From NCBI GenBank assembly GCA_033063855.1, contig CP093829.1:4164243-4228242 (forward strand): a DNA stretch of 64,000 bases, written 5' to 3'. A model generated the notes under the pieces. That model was not told where the DNA came from and did not search any database. It saw only the letters and a program-made list of their open reading frames with translations. Shown here in pieces: positions 47,105 through 60,319 of this stretch. How positions within the stretch are numbered: the stretch's first letter is position 1; every line of letters starts with the position of its first letter. The position numbers and the translations under genes were made by a program. Source of the stretch: Smittia aterrima. Taxonomy: Eukaryota > Arthropoda > Insecta > Diptera > Chironomidae.

Positions 47105-50100
47105 ATGGTCACAGGAATTAAACTGATAAGCCAACAGCAAATCATCAACAGTAACACGATGGGATTAAGTGGAATAACCGCAGCACAAATCTCCTCTCAG
47201 GATGTGCCTGTGAAGCGTGCCACAGCAAGCGACACTCGTCGGGTAAGTTTCAATATTTCAAGAATGAAAATCATCCGCGAAAGTGGCTAAGAAATATTTG
47301 AGTGGCAAATCAATTTATCGCGATCAATTAACGATAATAAAGTGAGGAGACCGCCGCTAATTGACAGGAATTTCAATTATTCACAATTTGACATTTTTCA
47401 CGAAATAATTTTTAAATTCTCTCGCCTCTGGAAATTTCATCGGAAAGCCCGCAATCAACATAAATTTTTCAAACGGCTGAGCCGATGTTGTTTTTTTTTA
47501 TTTCGGATGAAAAGCCGTCACACATAATTTATGCATGGCTACTCGTCGCTGTTAATTCAAATGTCACGTTTCTCAAAACAAATCACACATTTTTTATGCT
47601 CGTCCGTCGGATTTTTCCGCTGATATTAACAGATATTTCATTAATTTCGCATTTTTTTTTGTTGTCTCTGCAGTCGATTTGTCAAACGCTCCAACAATAA
47701 ATTGAGAAATTAATTTCGTTGCCCAAAAAGAAGTGAATGCGGCGATTGTAAAAAATAATTTTTAATTGTTATTTAATTTGATTGGAAGCGGAGATTTCCG
47801 GCATTTCTTTCAATAAACATTTTTTTTAATGTTTCCGCTCAATTAGCATTTTCCATAATTTTGAGTTTTTCAAAACAAAAAAAAATTCTTCTGACGCTGC
47901 TTGCGTCGAACGATAAAAACAAATTGTTATTGCAAATTAGTTTCACTTTTTTCTCAGTGAAAAATTAAACGAAGGCGTTTGAACCGCCCACGACAAGAGT
48001 GCGAGAGGCAACGGTAGCTGGTTAATTTGGCAAAGTTTAACAAATTTTCTGAGTAATTCGACCTTTATCAGCTGACGTGCACAAGCTTCTCGCTGTTTCG
48101 CCATACACGCGCCACCTCGTTTGAAGTGTAAATTTCCTTTCCATGTCCATAATTAAAGCGATTAATTCTAAAAGCGATCAAATTCCAACGCACACGCGAC
48201 CTGAGCATAAAGCGATCGATATCCGCTATCTGTTGCGCTTTCTGCGGCGTGCGTACGTGTAAATAGACAGTTTCGGCTTTAATCTCTTTCAGTTGTTTTT
48301 TTGTGGGAAACCTTCTAACGCTAATAAACCGAATGAAAAAGATATTAAAATCACGTTAATTTCACATCGCGCTGAAAGCGAGCGTTGGAATGTCTCGAGT
48401 CTTTCGTCGGAGTGAAAAAGAATTATTCTCTCTCCCTCGACTCGACTTTCGCAGAAGATCTGTCCGCAATTTCGTGTGTGGGAATATTTTTCTTTCATTC
48501 GCCGCCTCGCTTGACGGTTAAAACACAATGTGAACGAGAAAGAAAATTTTTTCGCAGAAAGAATAAATCACTCGACTGATAAAAGCTTTGGGACTTTCTT
48601 TGATTTACTTTCTGTTGACCCTCTTCAAACGCCATTCGTATTTTGATAATTAAAGCAAAAAAAAAACGAAACTGATTCAGTTTCCTGATTAACTTTTTAA
48701 TCTACGATGCGAACAACGTCTCGCTTCGAAGCTATCATCACTGAAGCTCTTTGATGTTTTTAATCCCAATCGTCGCTTCCACCGTGTGACTTTCGCCTTT
48801 GAGTGCCGATAAAATCGGCGTGTGTGACATCCGAGACGAGCAAGCTCTGCTTGTTGCTATATAAAAACAATATTGACGCTTCATTACCTCACTTAATCGA
48901 AAAAAAAATCGGAAGAGTGAATGATTTCTGGTGAAAGGGAATCGATGGGCCTTTGATGTTTCCCATGAGAGTTTAACTTTCGCATTTCACCTCTCATCAT
49001 CAAAGATGTAATTTATATGTTAAACTTTAGTAATCAACTCATCGTTCAATGTAAGATCTTCGTCTTTTGCTCAAAAGAAGAAGAAAAAAATAAAAACAAA
49101 TCAACAAGATTTCAGTTTCATGCGTGAATGTTTTAATAACACGAAGTTCTTCTCGTTCAGCCGTCACTCGTTCTCTCGCTTTTTCCCATCGCAAGCTCAG
49201 ACTCAGACGTAGGTGGAAAATCGCTTTTCTACTCGTTTTCTTCAAAGCAAAGAAAAGTTCCTCGCTCAAGACAAATTGAGAAAATTCGGAGATTTATTTT
49301 TGCCGTATTTTTCAACACGTTCATTGCCTGCCGTGTGCCTGCGATAATTTCTAAGACCGTTTTGCTTCTAACGCCGCGACTTTGGCTTTGAAAAAAAAAA
49401 ACGCTTTTGGAGTTCATTAATTTCATGGCAGCTCATGATATTTATCAGCAGTTCAGTTTACTCTCCACGACGCGGAAAGGGAATATTTTATGAGCAAAGC
49501 ATTTGACAGCTTCTCGCTCTTCGGAACTAAACAAACTTCGCTCCTTACCGTCAATTTGTCACCGTCGAACGAGGTTATCGTCAAGTTATACTGATCGTCG
49601 ACCTAATATTTTACACAGCAAAGAAGTTTTGCGCGCGACTTCCAAATTAAACAACAGAAAATCACTTTAAAAATAGACACGCGGGCAGCACGCGGTGTCG
49701 TTTCATTGTACCAACCAGCCACAGATATTTTTAGCCACTTCCGCGCTAATTTTACTTATTATTCATGTGCAGAAAAGAAAAGAAGGTTTCACTTTATTTT
49801 CTTTCCGTTCATGAGCAAGCCGCCGCCGCCTTTTGACGCTTAAACTAACAATAGATTTTTTTTTCTTTCGCCACAACAGAGCAATAAGCCAATTATGGAG
49901 AAGAGACGACGCGCGAGAATCAACAATTGCCTCAACGAGCTCAAGACTTTGATTTTGGATGCGATGAAGAAAGACGTGAGTATTTATCTCGTCGGTTGTC
50001 GGGCGTGTGACACTTGAGAGACTCGACAAGACGTTTCGGGAATACCCAAATGATTCGTCTTCTTGCATTCTCGCAAAGTAGCCACGACCCGAAAAAATCT

Positions 50101-50975
50101 TAAATTTAAACAATCCATCATTCTTCATCATTACCCTGACGGATGAGATCTTGTTACGAGCAAATTTAATTTAAAGTTTTCCTTTTCTTCTACAGCCGGC
50201 ACGCCACTCGAAACTTGAAAAGGCTGACATCCTCGAGATGACGGTGAAATATCTCCAGAACCATCAGATTAACTTGCAACGTCAACAAGCCGCCATCTCA
50301 CAAGCTACCGACGCAACAATTGCATCAAAGTTCAAAGCAGGATTCTCAGAATGCGCAAACGAAGTTGGAAGGTTCCCTGGAATGGAGCCTCAAGTCAAAC
50401 GACGTCTGTTACAGCATTTGAGCAGTTGCATGGGTGGAGAGAGACAAGATCACGTTCAAGTTCATATTCTTCCATCACCGCCAAGTTCCCCTGAGCAAGA
50501 TTCAATTTCTCACGTTACGCCAACGCCCAATGGCTTTTACCTCACGAATGGAGCTGGCAGCGGTGTTCCTCTCATCACGACCAAGTTGCCCAATGGAAGT
50601 CTCGCTTTCGTTTTACCTCAAAACTCATCATCAACACAACTTCCTATGCTCGTACCGATTCCATCAAGAACAGCATCAACCAGCTCAGCTACATCATCAA
50701 ATTATGAACGAATGCGAGAGCAATCGACATCACCGTACAATGCACCACCAAGTCCTGCAAACTCTTCATACGAGCCAATGGATTGTGGACCCGCTCACCA
50801 AAACAAGCACAGCTTGCATCAACAACAGTTTAACCTCCTTCATCAACAGCAGCTCATGCAACAGCAGCAACAAAGATCATTTAGTCCCTCGGCGCCAATC
50901 TCACTCGTAATGAGAAAAACTAACTTTGATCAACAGATAAAAGATGAAGAGGAAAAGATGTGGCGGCCTTGGTAG
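47105..50975 (+). CDS. h: Hairy, bHLH-Orange transcriptional repressor
   Basis: Exons 47105-47242, 49880-49975 and 50196-50975, both introns at phase 0; 337 residues. The start MVTGI matches the fly protein's MVTGV. The basic region [20 protein letters not shown], with the Pro typical of Hairy/E(spl) proteins, opens exon 2; helix 2 continues in exon 3 from [14 protein letters not shown]. The Orange domain spans about residues 122-158 ([20 protein letters not shown]). The tail is Ser/Pro/Gln-rich, with PISLV at 312-316 (the fly CtBP-binding PLSLV site) and C-terminal WRPW at 334-337, which recruits Groucho. It binds class C and N-box DNA as a dimer and represses segmentation and proneural genes in fly. 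Introns are 2,637 and 220 bp. An upstream GTG at 47084 continues the frame but is not a likely start. Confidence 0.97.
47243..49879 (+). other. h: hairy intron 1
   Basis: Donor CGG|GTAAGT, acceptor CAACAG|AGC. No coding exon inside. It contains at least four CACGCG class C sites (48106, 48193, 49678, 49689), more than chance predicts in such AT-rich DNA, and may act as a regulatory intron. Confidence 0.8.
49678..49694 (+). promoter_or_regulatory. paired Hairy-type class C sites in hairy intron 1
   Basis: CACGCG at 49678-49683 and again at 49689-49694, 11 bp apart, about one helical turn. CACGCG is the high-affinity site class of Hairy itself, so this could mediate negative autoregulation. 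Sites are visible; the role is inferred. Confidence 0.45.
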
Positions 50976-51600
50976 ATCTCGGCAGAAATTGATCATCGCA
51001 TTGTAAATATTAATTTCATGGGTTGTATTTAGTTAAGTTGTTAGACTGTCCGAGAGAAAGCAAACATAGGTAGAAATGGTCGCGGTTGCGGCGTCAAACT
51101 GTCAGAGGAATAAATGTTGGCAGCTAATCGCAGCCAGTGCGAAAGTTGATATGAGTGAGTGAGTGAGAGAGATACAAGAGACGGCACGAAGCTTAATTTC
51201 AAGTGTGAGAAGAAAAGTTAACGTGCCAAGCTTAATAATAGTCGCCCAGCCATCGCTCTGGTGACAGACAATGGGAGGAAGAGAAAAAAGTTGCGAATTA
51301 AAAATAGTTTTATATCAATTTTCTCAAAGATCGCTTTCTTGTTTAAAGTTGTTGAGCGTTGGCAGAGCAAAGCGACACGGGCCTCAATTCAATTGCCAAA
51401 AAGAAAATCACTTTGCAGCAAAGACGAAGAAAATCTTTTTATTTAGCGACAATGTAAGCCTCGCAAGCGGCAACGAGGAATGCGAAATATTTTCGTTACG
51501 AATTGTTCTCGTTCTTCTTAACTTGAGAGAAGAGTCGTCTCTTCTTCTTCGTCTTTAAAGCATTAAATGTTTTTTCGCCTTAGCGCATGTAAAAAATAAA
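50976..51600 (+). other. h: hairy 3' untranslated region
   Basis: Two AATAAA polyadenylation signals, 51109-51114 and 51595-51600, suggest short and long 3' ends. UGUAAAUA, a Pumilio recognition element, sits at 51002-51009, 27 bases after the stop. A GTGA repeat runs near 51153. I saw no GTCTTCC (GY box) in this stretch. Confidence 0.6.
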
Positions 51601-54600
51601 GTCAAAGCGCGTGTTTGTAGAAAAAGTGAGAGAGAGAGACAAATTGAAACGAGCAAATCTTTCATGCCATGTCTTGATGTGATGTTAAAAACACTTTTGG
51701 ATTAAGAAATATCAAAATAAATACTTGAATAGAAATTAAAACTTGAAATTAATTGTTTTTTAATTAAAATTCTAAAATTTCCTTTCAGCTTTTCTTGTTT
51801 TTAAAATTAAAATTCTCCGCCGTCTTATCAAACATTTCATTTCAATCTTTAAATATTTCCAGTCGAATTCTCAGCCACCCAAGCGTCTCAGCAAATTTTA
51901 AATTTCATTCCACACCCGATGCCCGAAAGATCATGAGGTTAATCAGCAGCGTTCGAGTGAGCTTCATACTGAACTTTGAACACTCGTGCGTTGCGTTTCT
52001 TTTTGATTAAAGCGAGCTAAGTAAACTAAGTAAGAAGAAATCTGTCAGCATCGTGACAGCGAAAAGCGACGCTCGTGCCCGCTCGACGATGAAACTTAAT
52101 TATCAGACATACGCTAATTCTCCAATGCTCGACACAATCGGCGTGCAGCAGTCATAATTGGCTCAACAAATAAAGCGATTTATCTTTATCACTTCGCTTC
52201 TCGTAAAAAAAATAAAACAGAACAATTTTTTTTATTTCTATCGCCTTCATGGCACATTTGTTTGCTTCTCCTTACTTTGCGATTGACGTTTCATCTTTCG
52301 CCATGCGGATCGCGACAACGAAAAACAAGCAAACCAAAGTCGTGAATCACGTGGAGAGTAGCCAAGTGATTTTTTTTATCGATAAATCGTTTGCGGAATT
52401 AATTCTCCACTGTAATCAAACTGAAGCTTCACGACAAAGCGTATCATTTTCACACACTTTGAGATCATTTATGAGAGAAATGTTTGAAAGGAAAAACAAT
52501 TTTTTTGTCGCGCGCGCTTTTTGTTTGCTGATTTAAGTGGCACGAGGCATGAGTTGACTTTTCTCAGCGACTCGATGTGCATTTCAAACGGCGTCTCCGA
52601 CGATGACGCTTTTAATAATGAGCTGTGAGGAAAGCATTTAATATTAAGTTCAGAGATGAATTGAGGAGATCTCTTAGTAGCTCATAAATATTAAACGATC
52701 AAGTTTGACTCTGAATGGAGTCATGACTTTAACGTAAACATCAAATTACGAGCGAGCACTCAATGCACACTCGAGACTTTGAAAAGAGTTAATTTTTGTA
52801 AATAATAACATGCACTTTGTAAAAGCGTTTGTTCAACAAGACCAGATTACCATTCAAAGCGATGTTACATTGAAATAATTTCTGTTTTCGCGCGAGCGTC
52901 AAACGAGAGACGAAAATCTTAAAATATCAACATCTGACCAAGTCTAAACTTAGCTTCCAATTACCGACGACAACACACGATTAAGATGAATGATCGGTCA
53001 CACAAAGTGAATTAAATTAAATTGAATATTATTATGATTTTCTCATCCAACTGCTAAGCTCATTCAACGAGAGCTCGTTTGTTTATTTAATCGAGTCCAG
53101 ACTTGCGGGGCAGAATGTTTACACAAAATGACAATTTAATACACTTTAAGCTCAGATTCATGATTCAATTTTTTTCATATTTATTTTGGTCTCGTCGCTT
53201 TCGCGCGTTTCTCTTCAGAGAGCGATAATTGAATGAGAATTCATAAATTGGAAAATTGTTTATCGTCGGGAACGGCTCGTTGATCCCTCGGCCCCGCTTA
53301 CTTTCCCAAATGATTTTTTCATTAAATATTTTGTCACACATTTATTATTCGATTCCGGGTGGAAATGCTTTAACGAGAAGTTATTTGTGAGAATTGTGAA
53401 GAGAAAAAAAAATGTTTTCTTCTCGAGATGTCAAAGCAAATTAACGTTTAGCAGAAGGGAGAAGTGGAAATGAATTATTACAACGTCGGAAGCATTGCCA
53501 GCCTTGTTCTCTAAGAAGTATTTTCGTTCTGCAGCATGGAGAGCTTTGACTTAGAAACTGTCATCTGAGTTTTTCCTTTTTTGTTTGCTTGCAAAAGTGT
53601 TCTTCCGTGAAATGTCAGGAAAACGCGGCCACGGCAGAGAAATGAAACTTCGCTTTGAGTAAACAATTACGAAATAATTAAAAATGATTTATTTTCCATT
53701 GCGGTGTTGCCTCGTGCATTGCGAGGAAGGTACGAACGAAAACTATTAAAGCGATGGAACAATATTTAATTATTTGCGCAGTGATTGTCACGACTGTTGC
53801 GCGTGAAGTCGTCTCAAGGATTTTACTGTTCAGGGCGTGTTGGTACATCTCAGAGTGTTTGCAAGAGATGCAATAAATGTTTCTAAAAGTCGTGATTGAC
53901 ACGCGTTTACAATGTTTTGCTTTTTTTTCTTCTTTTTTTTTGTTTCGCGTTAGCTCAGCCTCAACAAACAACTGCAGAAATCAATTAAACTTGACGAGTC
54001 GAGAGCTGACGTGTCGGGGATGGAATTGTTTTAATGTCATCTCGTTCACTCAGAGACTTTCGATTTCTTTGTGTTCGCATCGACATTGAGCTGTTGGATT
54101 AGCAATGATGATTCGTGCAACGACTTTGAGCCCAATAAATGGCAAATCTTAAATTCATGAAAGTTGCCTTTTTGCGTAAACCAGAAATTGAGGATTTACG
54201 ATCGCAATTCACGAAAAACTCAACGCCGGATATTGGAAAAAGTCATGCTCTCCCTCAGAAAGTTTCCCAATATTTATTTTAATATTCAGAACGAACACAA
54301 AATAATTTACATCCGTTGAAAGTTTCTCTTCCCAAAGCCCACCCGCTGAAGCAATTCCCCGAATAAAATGAATACAAAGCTTTTGGTTATTGATAAACTG
54401 TTTAGTTTGTTAGTTATGTAAATGGAAGCGACAGAAAAATATTAAGTGCTTGTTGAAAACAAAATATCGAAGGAAAATCGAATATTAAGTCACGTTTTGA
54501 AACATCCATTCGAGAGGCTTACGCAAAACGTTTTCTTATCTAATCTAAGCCTCACCGAATCATAATTCCTCTGTCAAATTTCATTTCCTTGTCACTTAGT

Positions 54601-57600
54601 TTCCCTTGCAAAGCTTTCGAATAATTATTATCATGAAAAGCTTTTAAGTTTCTTTCGACTTGAAATATTGGATTGAAATTTCGTTTTCGACAGAAGGATT
54701 TTTCCTCAGAGAGAAAACGAGAATGAAATATTAAAAAGTTTTATTTAGAAAATAAAGAAAATCTTCTTGAGGTTGAAGACAAAAGGTAGAAAACAATTCT
54801 TTTCCTCTTCTCGACAATATTTTTATTCTTGTGCATTCGTCACGTATCAGATGCAAAATCAGTTGTAAGCAAACACTTTATGACATATGATCTGGCGTGA
54901 TACGCGAGAACTGACGACGGCAATTGCTTTTGTTTTCTCCTTGGCACATTCCCGGACAGTCGTTCAACTCTCGGCGGTCATTCCTCGCCGATGAATGTCG
55001 TGTGGCTTTTTTCCCTGTGAGATTGAATTTTTATCTCAATCGATTCCTGTATTCAGATTGGGAATGAAACGTGATCAGAGACCTCGAACGGCATTGATTT
55101 GATTCAGATGTTTTACCAAAACTTCCTCTCACGTGCTTCGCAAAATTGACGTCAAAGTTCTCTCTTTTGCAGTGCTGAGCTTGGCGGACTTTTTTTAAAT
55201 GAAAAATGCTGTCCCGGTCGCAATAAAAATATATCGGCCATTTGTCCGCTCTCTCCTCCAGTTTATCGTTCCGACGCAATCATTCAATCCATTCTTGTAC
55301 GAGTGAGAGGGCCTTTTGATTGATGGAGTGCAATTTAATTCATTGTTATTTGACTATTGATGGGTTGAGCTCGGGTTCAGCGCGAGCCATCGAACTACCG
55401 TCACCTTGAAATAAATCAAAATCACTTCACAGTTGGAGCATGTGAACAATGAAAAAGCTTTCGTAGCTTGGACGACGACGAGAAATTCAAAGAAATCACC
55501 ATAAATTTGTCACAAACTTCTTCTTTTTCGCTGATTCCAACAGCTAACAGTCGTCGTGGTTGAGCGAGAAATTCATCACAATTAAAGAAACGAATCTCTG
55601 CTTGTTTGGAATGCAAATTTTTTTTTATTTAGATATTTGTGATGTTGAACCTTGGGAATGTAAAGCAGACAAGTTCAAGCTTTCAGTATAAAGAAAACAA
55701 TGATGTTTACACAAGTGAAATGAGAGAAACGTCACGTTTCCTGGCACGTTTCCACTCAACGCTGATTTATGCTCTGAATCTGAGAAGTTTGAAAAGCAAT
55801 AAAGATCTCTCTCTGCTCTATGTTATTCTCAGTGAGATCACAGCTAAGAAGACGTGAAGCTGGAAAGTCAACGTTGAGATGAGACAGTTGGTCATGTCTT
55901 GCAAGCGAAAGGAAGATTCAAGTGAGTTTCCTTAGAGCAACAGAGGAGAGCATGGGAAAATAACATCTGATGCTTAATTCATGATGTCTTCATAGAAAAC
56001 TAAACGCAAAAATATCTTATTCGCATTCAAAAGCTTCTTCTTCTTGACTTCATTCATATTCACGATATCACTTTCATGATAGTTCTTTAACGTCGTAAAG
56101 CATTTTCTGTTATTGTGCATTTCATATTTATTACTCTCGTCGAGTTTCATCTCAAGCGATGAATTATACACTTGAAATAGCTGAGCTGTTTAATGTTTCA
56201 TTGAAGATTGGAGCTTCCACACTCGCCACTAAACAGACGCTCAACGACTAAATTATTCTACGATTGCGTGTGTAAATAATTCATTTTACAGGCTGATTAA
56301 CAAATTGCTCTTGCCAAGTGGTGGAGAGTGCTTTTATCTTTTTACCACTTAACAGCAGCTACGCGAGACCAAAGATAGAAAAACGAAGCGGTTGAGGGAA
56401 AAAGAAGAAGAAGGAGCGATGCATATTCATTGCACAAGTTAGAGATTTGTTGAGTGCCCGCAATGAGATAAGAGCGATTAGTCGAAGAATTCCATTGTGA
56501 AAGCAATTAAGCTTTAACACATTAAACACTCTTCAAGTGAAAACAGTTGCGAGATTGAAAGTTAAACTCGTCTTTCTCGTGTTTCTCTGATTGTAAAGCG
56601 ATAGGCTTCGAATTGAGAGTAAGAAATGTTTTGATCTGTTTGTCAGTGAGTAACGCTCAACTAATAAAATCAATTGAAGTTCCAAATTAATTGTGGCGGC
56701 ACCTTCGTTCATGTAAAATCATTTGAATATAATTTCTCATGTCGTTGTTCGATGTTTCACATGTCAAAGGTCAACCGCGAGAAAATATTTGTTTTCTCTC
56801 TTTCCCCACATTCTTTCTTTTGTTTCCTACGTTGGTGATTAATAAGTTAGCTTAATCGGAAATCACAACATCGCTTCGATAGCTAACAAGATGAATTCCC
56901 ATGACGATTACATGAGAAAGAGAAGAAAGAATTTTCCATATTTTACATGCGCTACGGCACGAGCTTCACCTTAATTCCCTGCATCTTTATGAGCCGCTCT
57001 GAAAAATTTGGAATTCCAAGCCGATCTGTCGTGTGGTTTGACGTTCGTCACGTTCCCTCGCTCTTCGTTCTAAAGGAGTCGCAAGGCTGAAAGCGAATGT
57101 AGTCTTTAATGAATTTTAAATTGCAATTCGTTCGTTAGTTTCGCAAACAAATCCCGACGAATGTCATAGACTTCAATCAATCCGATTATAATCAAACGCA
57201 AAACTGGAGGAGTCGAGTGAAATTAGTGCCTCGCAGTAATTGTTTGAAAGCACGTCAGTCACAAGCTTTGTTGTCTGTCTCAATTACCTCGCAACGGGTT
57301 GATCATGTGACAAATCATTTTTCTATTTTGCTGACAATTGAAAAAGGAAGCTCGTGCTTCTTTACGTCTGGTCTGAGGTTTAGTTTTCGCATGCGAAGTT
57401 GAATAATTTAGACTGCTGATGGACATGAAAAATCAAATTTCACGTTTTTGTTTTCATTTTTCGTCTTGGCTGGGGACAGCAGTTTGATAGTTCGTCGTCG
57501 AAATATTTATTCGATCGAATTTCCGCCTCGGACATGATTTTCCTCGATTTTATTGAATGGATCCAGGAAGTTGATGAAACCAGCACAAAATCGTGGCTCG

Positions 57601-60230
57601 ATTGTCGGGAGCTGCTGGCAATGCCATAAAATCGACCAAAAACGTGTACGAGTGGCTTTTCATCAACTGCAACGAATGGAAAGTTTTGCGGGTAGTTAAA
57701 TTTTGTGGGCAATTTTCAATTGAAATCAGAACGACATGAAATAAATTTTACGAAGATCGCTGAGTGCGAAGAGAGCACGACATCATTTAGGTCCACAGCT
57801 CGACAATTAAAGATTAAGCAGACTCATCTAAGACGTCAATTGGAATGACAAATCGTACTCGACATGAAGCAGAAAGACACATGTGGGAATTTCAAGAGCG
57901 GAGAGTCATTAAAACAAACTGGGACAAGTAAGAAGCGTTGGACGGAGTGAAAAAAAGTTTGCCATTCTCGGCACCAAGGAAACTTTATCTTACTCATTCA
58001 ACTCGTTAGGTTTTCTTAGAAGTTTTCAAGTTTTTTTCAGTCCGCAAGAGCTCGTGATGCGTTGAAATTTATTTTCCTCTCGAGAACGAGCAGTCGTTGC
58101 TTAGTTGGGCAGTTCGAGAAAAAAAAATTCTTCTCGCTTCCGTTCGAAGAAAAGAAATTTATCAAAGTTGTAAATTTTGTGGCTTGAAGTGGAATGTTCA
58201 GTGGGATTTGCGGTTTGCCTTTGTCAAAAATTCCTCCTTCTGCAGTTTTTCTTTTTCTTTAAAAAGCTTTAATTATTATGAATAAATTCTCGTCTGTCGA
58301 CACTCGCTGTTCGCAGTGATAAGGGAGCGCGACATTTTTGCTGAGCGTCGAGTGATAAAAAGTGATTTAAAAATAAAAGAGTTGGCGGCAAGATGAGCAA
58401 CAGGACAAAGTTTGGGTCGACTTCGTGCCATCATTTAGCAAACACGCGCCTCATGGTTTAATCGTCACGTTTACAAAACCAAGAGATAACTTCTTCCCGT
58501 CAAACACAATTCATCACAAAGATAAGAATGCCAATTTTTTTTTGGGCGATGTGTGGAACAACTTGTATCCTACACGTGTTCAACTCGTTTCAGGAACACG
58601 AGCTCAAGAGCTTAATGCCGACTAGGAGTGGAAAGATAAAGCGAAAATGATTTAATTAATGTGGGAGTGGTAGCGATAACCACCAATTAGACTGGAGAGT
58701 AAGAGAAGAAGGAAGTTCTAATGCAATCGCAAGTGCGGCTGATGCATCGATAGTGGCACAGCCATCGACCAAACTTTTCGGGTTTTTCAATGTGCAATCA
58801 TCGCAAACATCGCCCTTCAGCAGATAACAGACTTTGATGGTTTTACTTACAGTTCGCTCGCTCGTGCTATGTCAGTGATAACAGCTTTTTAATGTGATTG
58901 ACGAGCGCGCGCTGTGCAAAAAGTTTTATCGCTCTTGATTTCTTTTTTTGGTCTTGTCGAACGTTCTTTGATTAACACTTCGGCCACCAAATTAAGCGAT
59001 TTCGAAGAAGCAAAGAAATATCCACTTAGCAGTTGTTCACTTGATTGAAACGCAGATGTTGAATCGTTTCGCAGTCAATGACACACATTTTTATTAATTT
59101 AAGTATCAAGAGCTCTCTTTTGAATATTTAAAATCCGCCCACGCACTTATCTCGAAAGAGAAAGGAAGTAATCAACTCCAAAACTCAAGTTTTAAGTTGC
59201 TGTAAGCAAGATAAACGAAACTGCGAGTTTTAATGTTGCACCTGTTTGTTTTCTCACGATGGTTGATGTGTGGGAGTAACACGCGAATGAAATTAACGAA
59301 GAGCTCTCGAATATTTGCCGTTCAAGGTTAATCAAAGCTCAGGTAACTTCCCATTTTAGTAGTTTCTATGGATCGTGATAAGGAAAACAACTCAAAAATA
59401 TTTATTTTTAGTTCATCAATGGCAAGTGAGTAAGTTTGAAGTTCTATTTCACTTTCGTTATCAAGCCATAAATCGTTGAGCAAAAAAAAAATCAATTTGG
59501 GAGATTTCTGAATTTTTTGAAGAAGCATGGCTCGCACGTGATTCTCGTCAAGTGCCTCTCGTGGAGATGTTTGCTTTGAAAGTATCATGCGACAGTATTG
59601 ATAAGCGTCTGAGGATGACGATAAGAAATGTGCTCGCACATGCAGAAACGTAAAACTTTTCAAGTCTGCGAAGTAAAGGCAATGACATCATGCGACTTAT
59701 TGCAAAGCATCTGGATACTTGTCGGCCTTTGAAACTCCATGGAAGACACAATAAAACACTGTCAAGCTTATCACAATAATTAAAAAATAAATTTTCTTGC
59801 GCAAGTCTGGTTTTTCCTTCTAGCTTACACCTAATCAGCAAGCCACAAAACAAATGTTTTCAGTGGGCACATGATGATGAGCACGAGTTCGACTTTATCA
59901 CATTCAATGTTTTTGATTGTCGTGTCAATTTACAGCCATCGCTTGACGTCAAGCGATCTGATCAATTAGCAGTTGAATGCTAATTGCTTTCAACAATTAC
60001 TCTGTTTCTCAGATGTGTCTGATGATTGATATTCTGAGTAGCAAAGCTAAACAGTCCGATTGAGGTGAGCCTTGTAGTCTTTGTCTCGGGATTTAATTAA
60101 CATATTTTCTCGTCTATGTCAACAAAGCGAATAAAAATAAAAAGAAACTTGATCTGTTTGTCCTTTAATTTGTTTGTCACTAACGAAGAAAATTAAAAAA
60201 AAACTGAAGGTAACTTCCGAAGATATTTAG
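51601..60230. other. gene-poor interval downstream of hairy
   Basis: Nothing can be called with confidence. Two overlapping minus-strand frames at 59328-59663 (111 codons) and 59548-59853 (101 codons) read somewhat protein-like but share no family I recognise and are in different frames. A minus-strand frame at 57440-57712 has no ATG start. The rest is AT-rich non-coding sequence that may hold 3' enhancers or introns. Confidence 0.45.
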
Positions 60231-60239
60231 ATTTTAAAC

Positions 60240-60308
60240 TTTATTGGGATTCGAACCCATGCTCTTTGAGCTAAGAGACAAATCTCTTTCAATCAGGCTA
60301 AAGCCAAC
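60240..60308 (-). other. tRNA-like remnant or tRNA-derived SINE head
   Basis: On the minus strand TTAGCCTGATTGAAAGAG resembles a polymerase III A box and GGTTCGAATCC is a perfect B box about 40 bases on. GCTC-AAA-GAGC between them looks like a long variable arm, and AAGAG...CTCTT like an anticodon stem with a six-base loop. The acceptor ends do not pair, so it is not a working tRNA. Most likely a decayed Ser/Leu-type tRNA copy or a SINE head. Confidence 0.5.
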
Positions 60309-60319
60309 TGTAAAAGAAT

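Noticed and set aside
49687..49697. Ten bases matching the core of miR-124
   Set aside because: The match is made of the CACGCG site and a few flanking bases, with no hairpin around it.
49763..50131. Minus-strand 122-codon frame
   Set aside because: It lies opposite hairy exon 2 and its splice sites and has no domain; it is a shadow of the coding strand.
50434..50910. Plus-strand 158-codon frame
   Set aside because: Shifted frame inside hairy exon 3, open only because of the CAA/CAT-rich tail.
57440..57712. Minus-strand 90-codon frame
   Set aside because: Begins at TTG, has no ATG, signal peptide or recognised domain.
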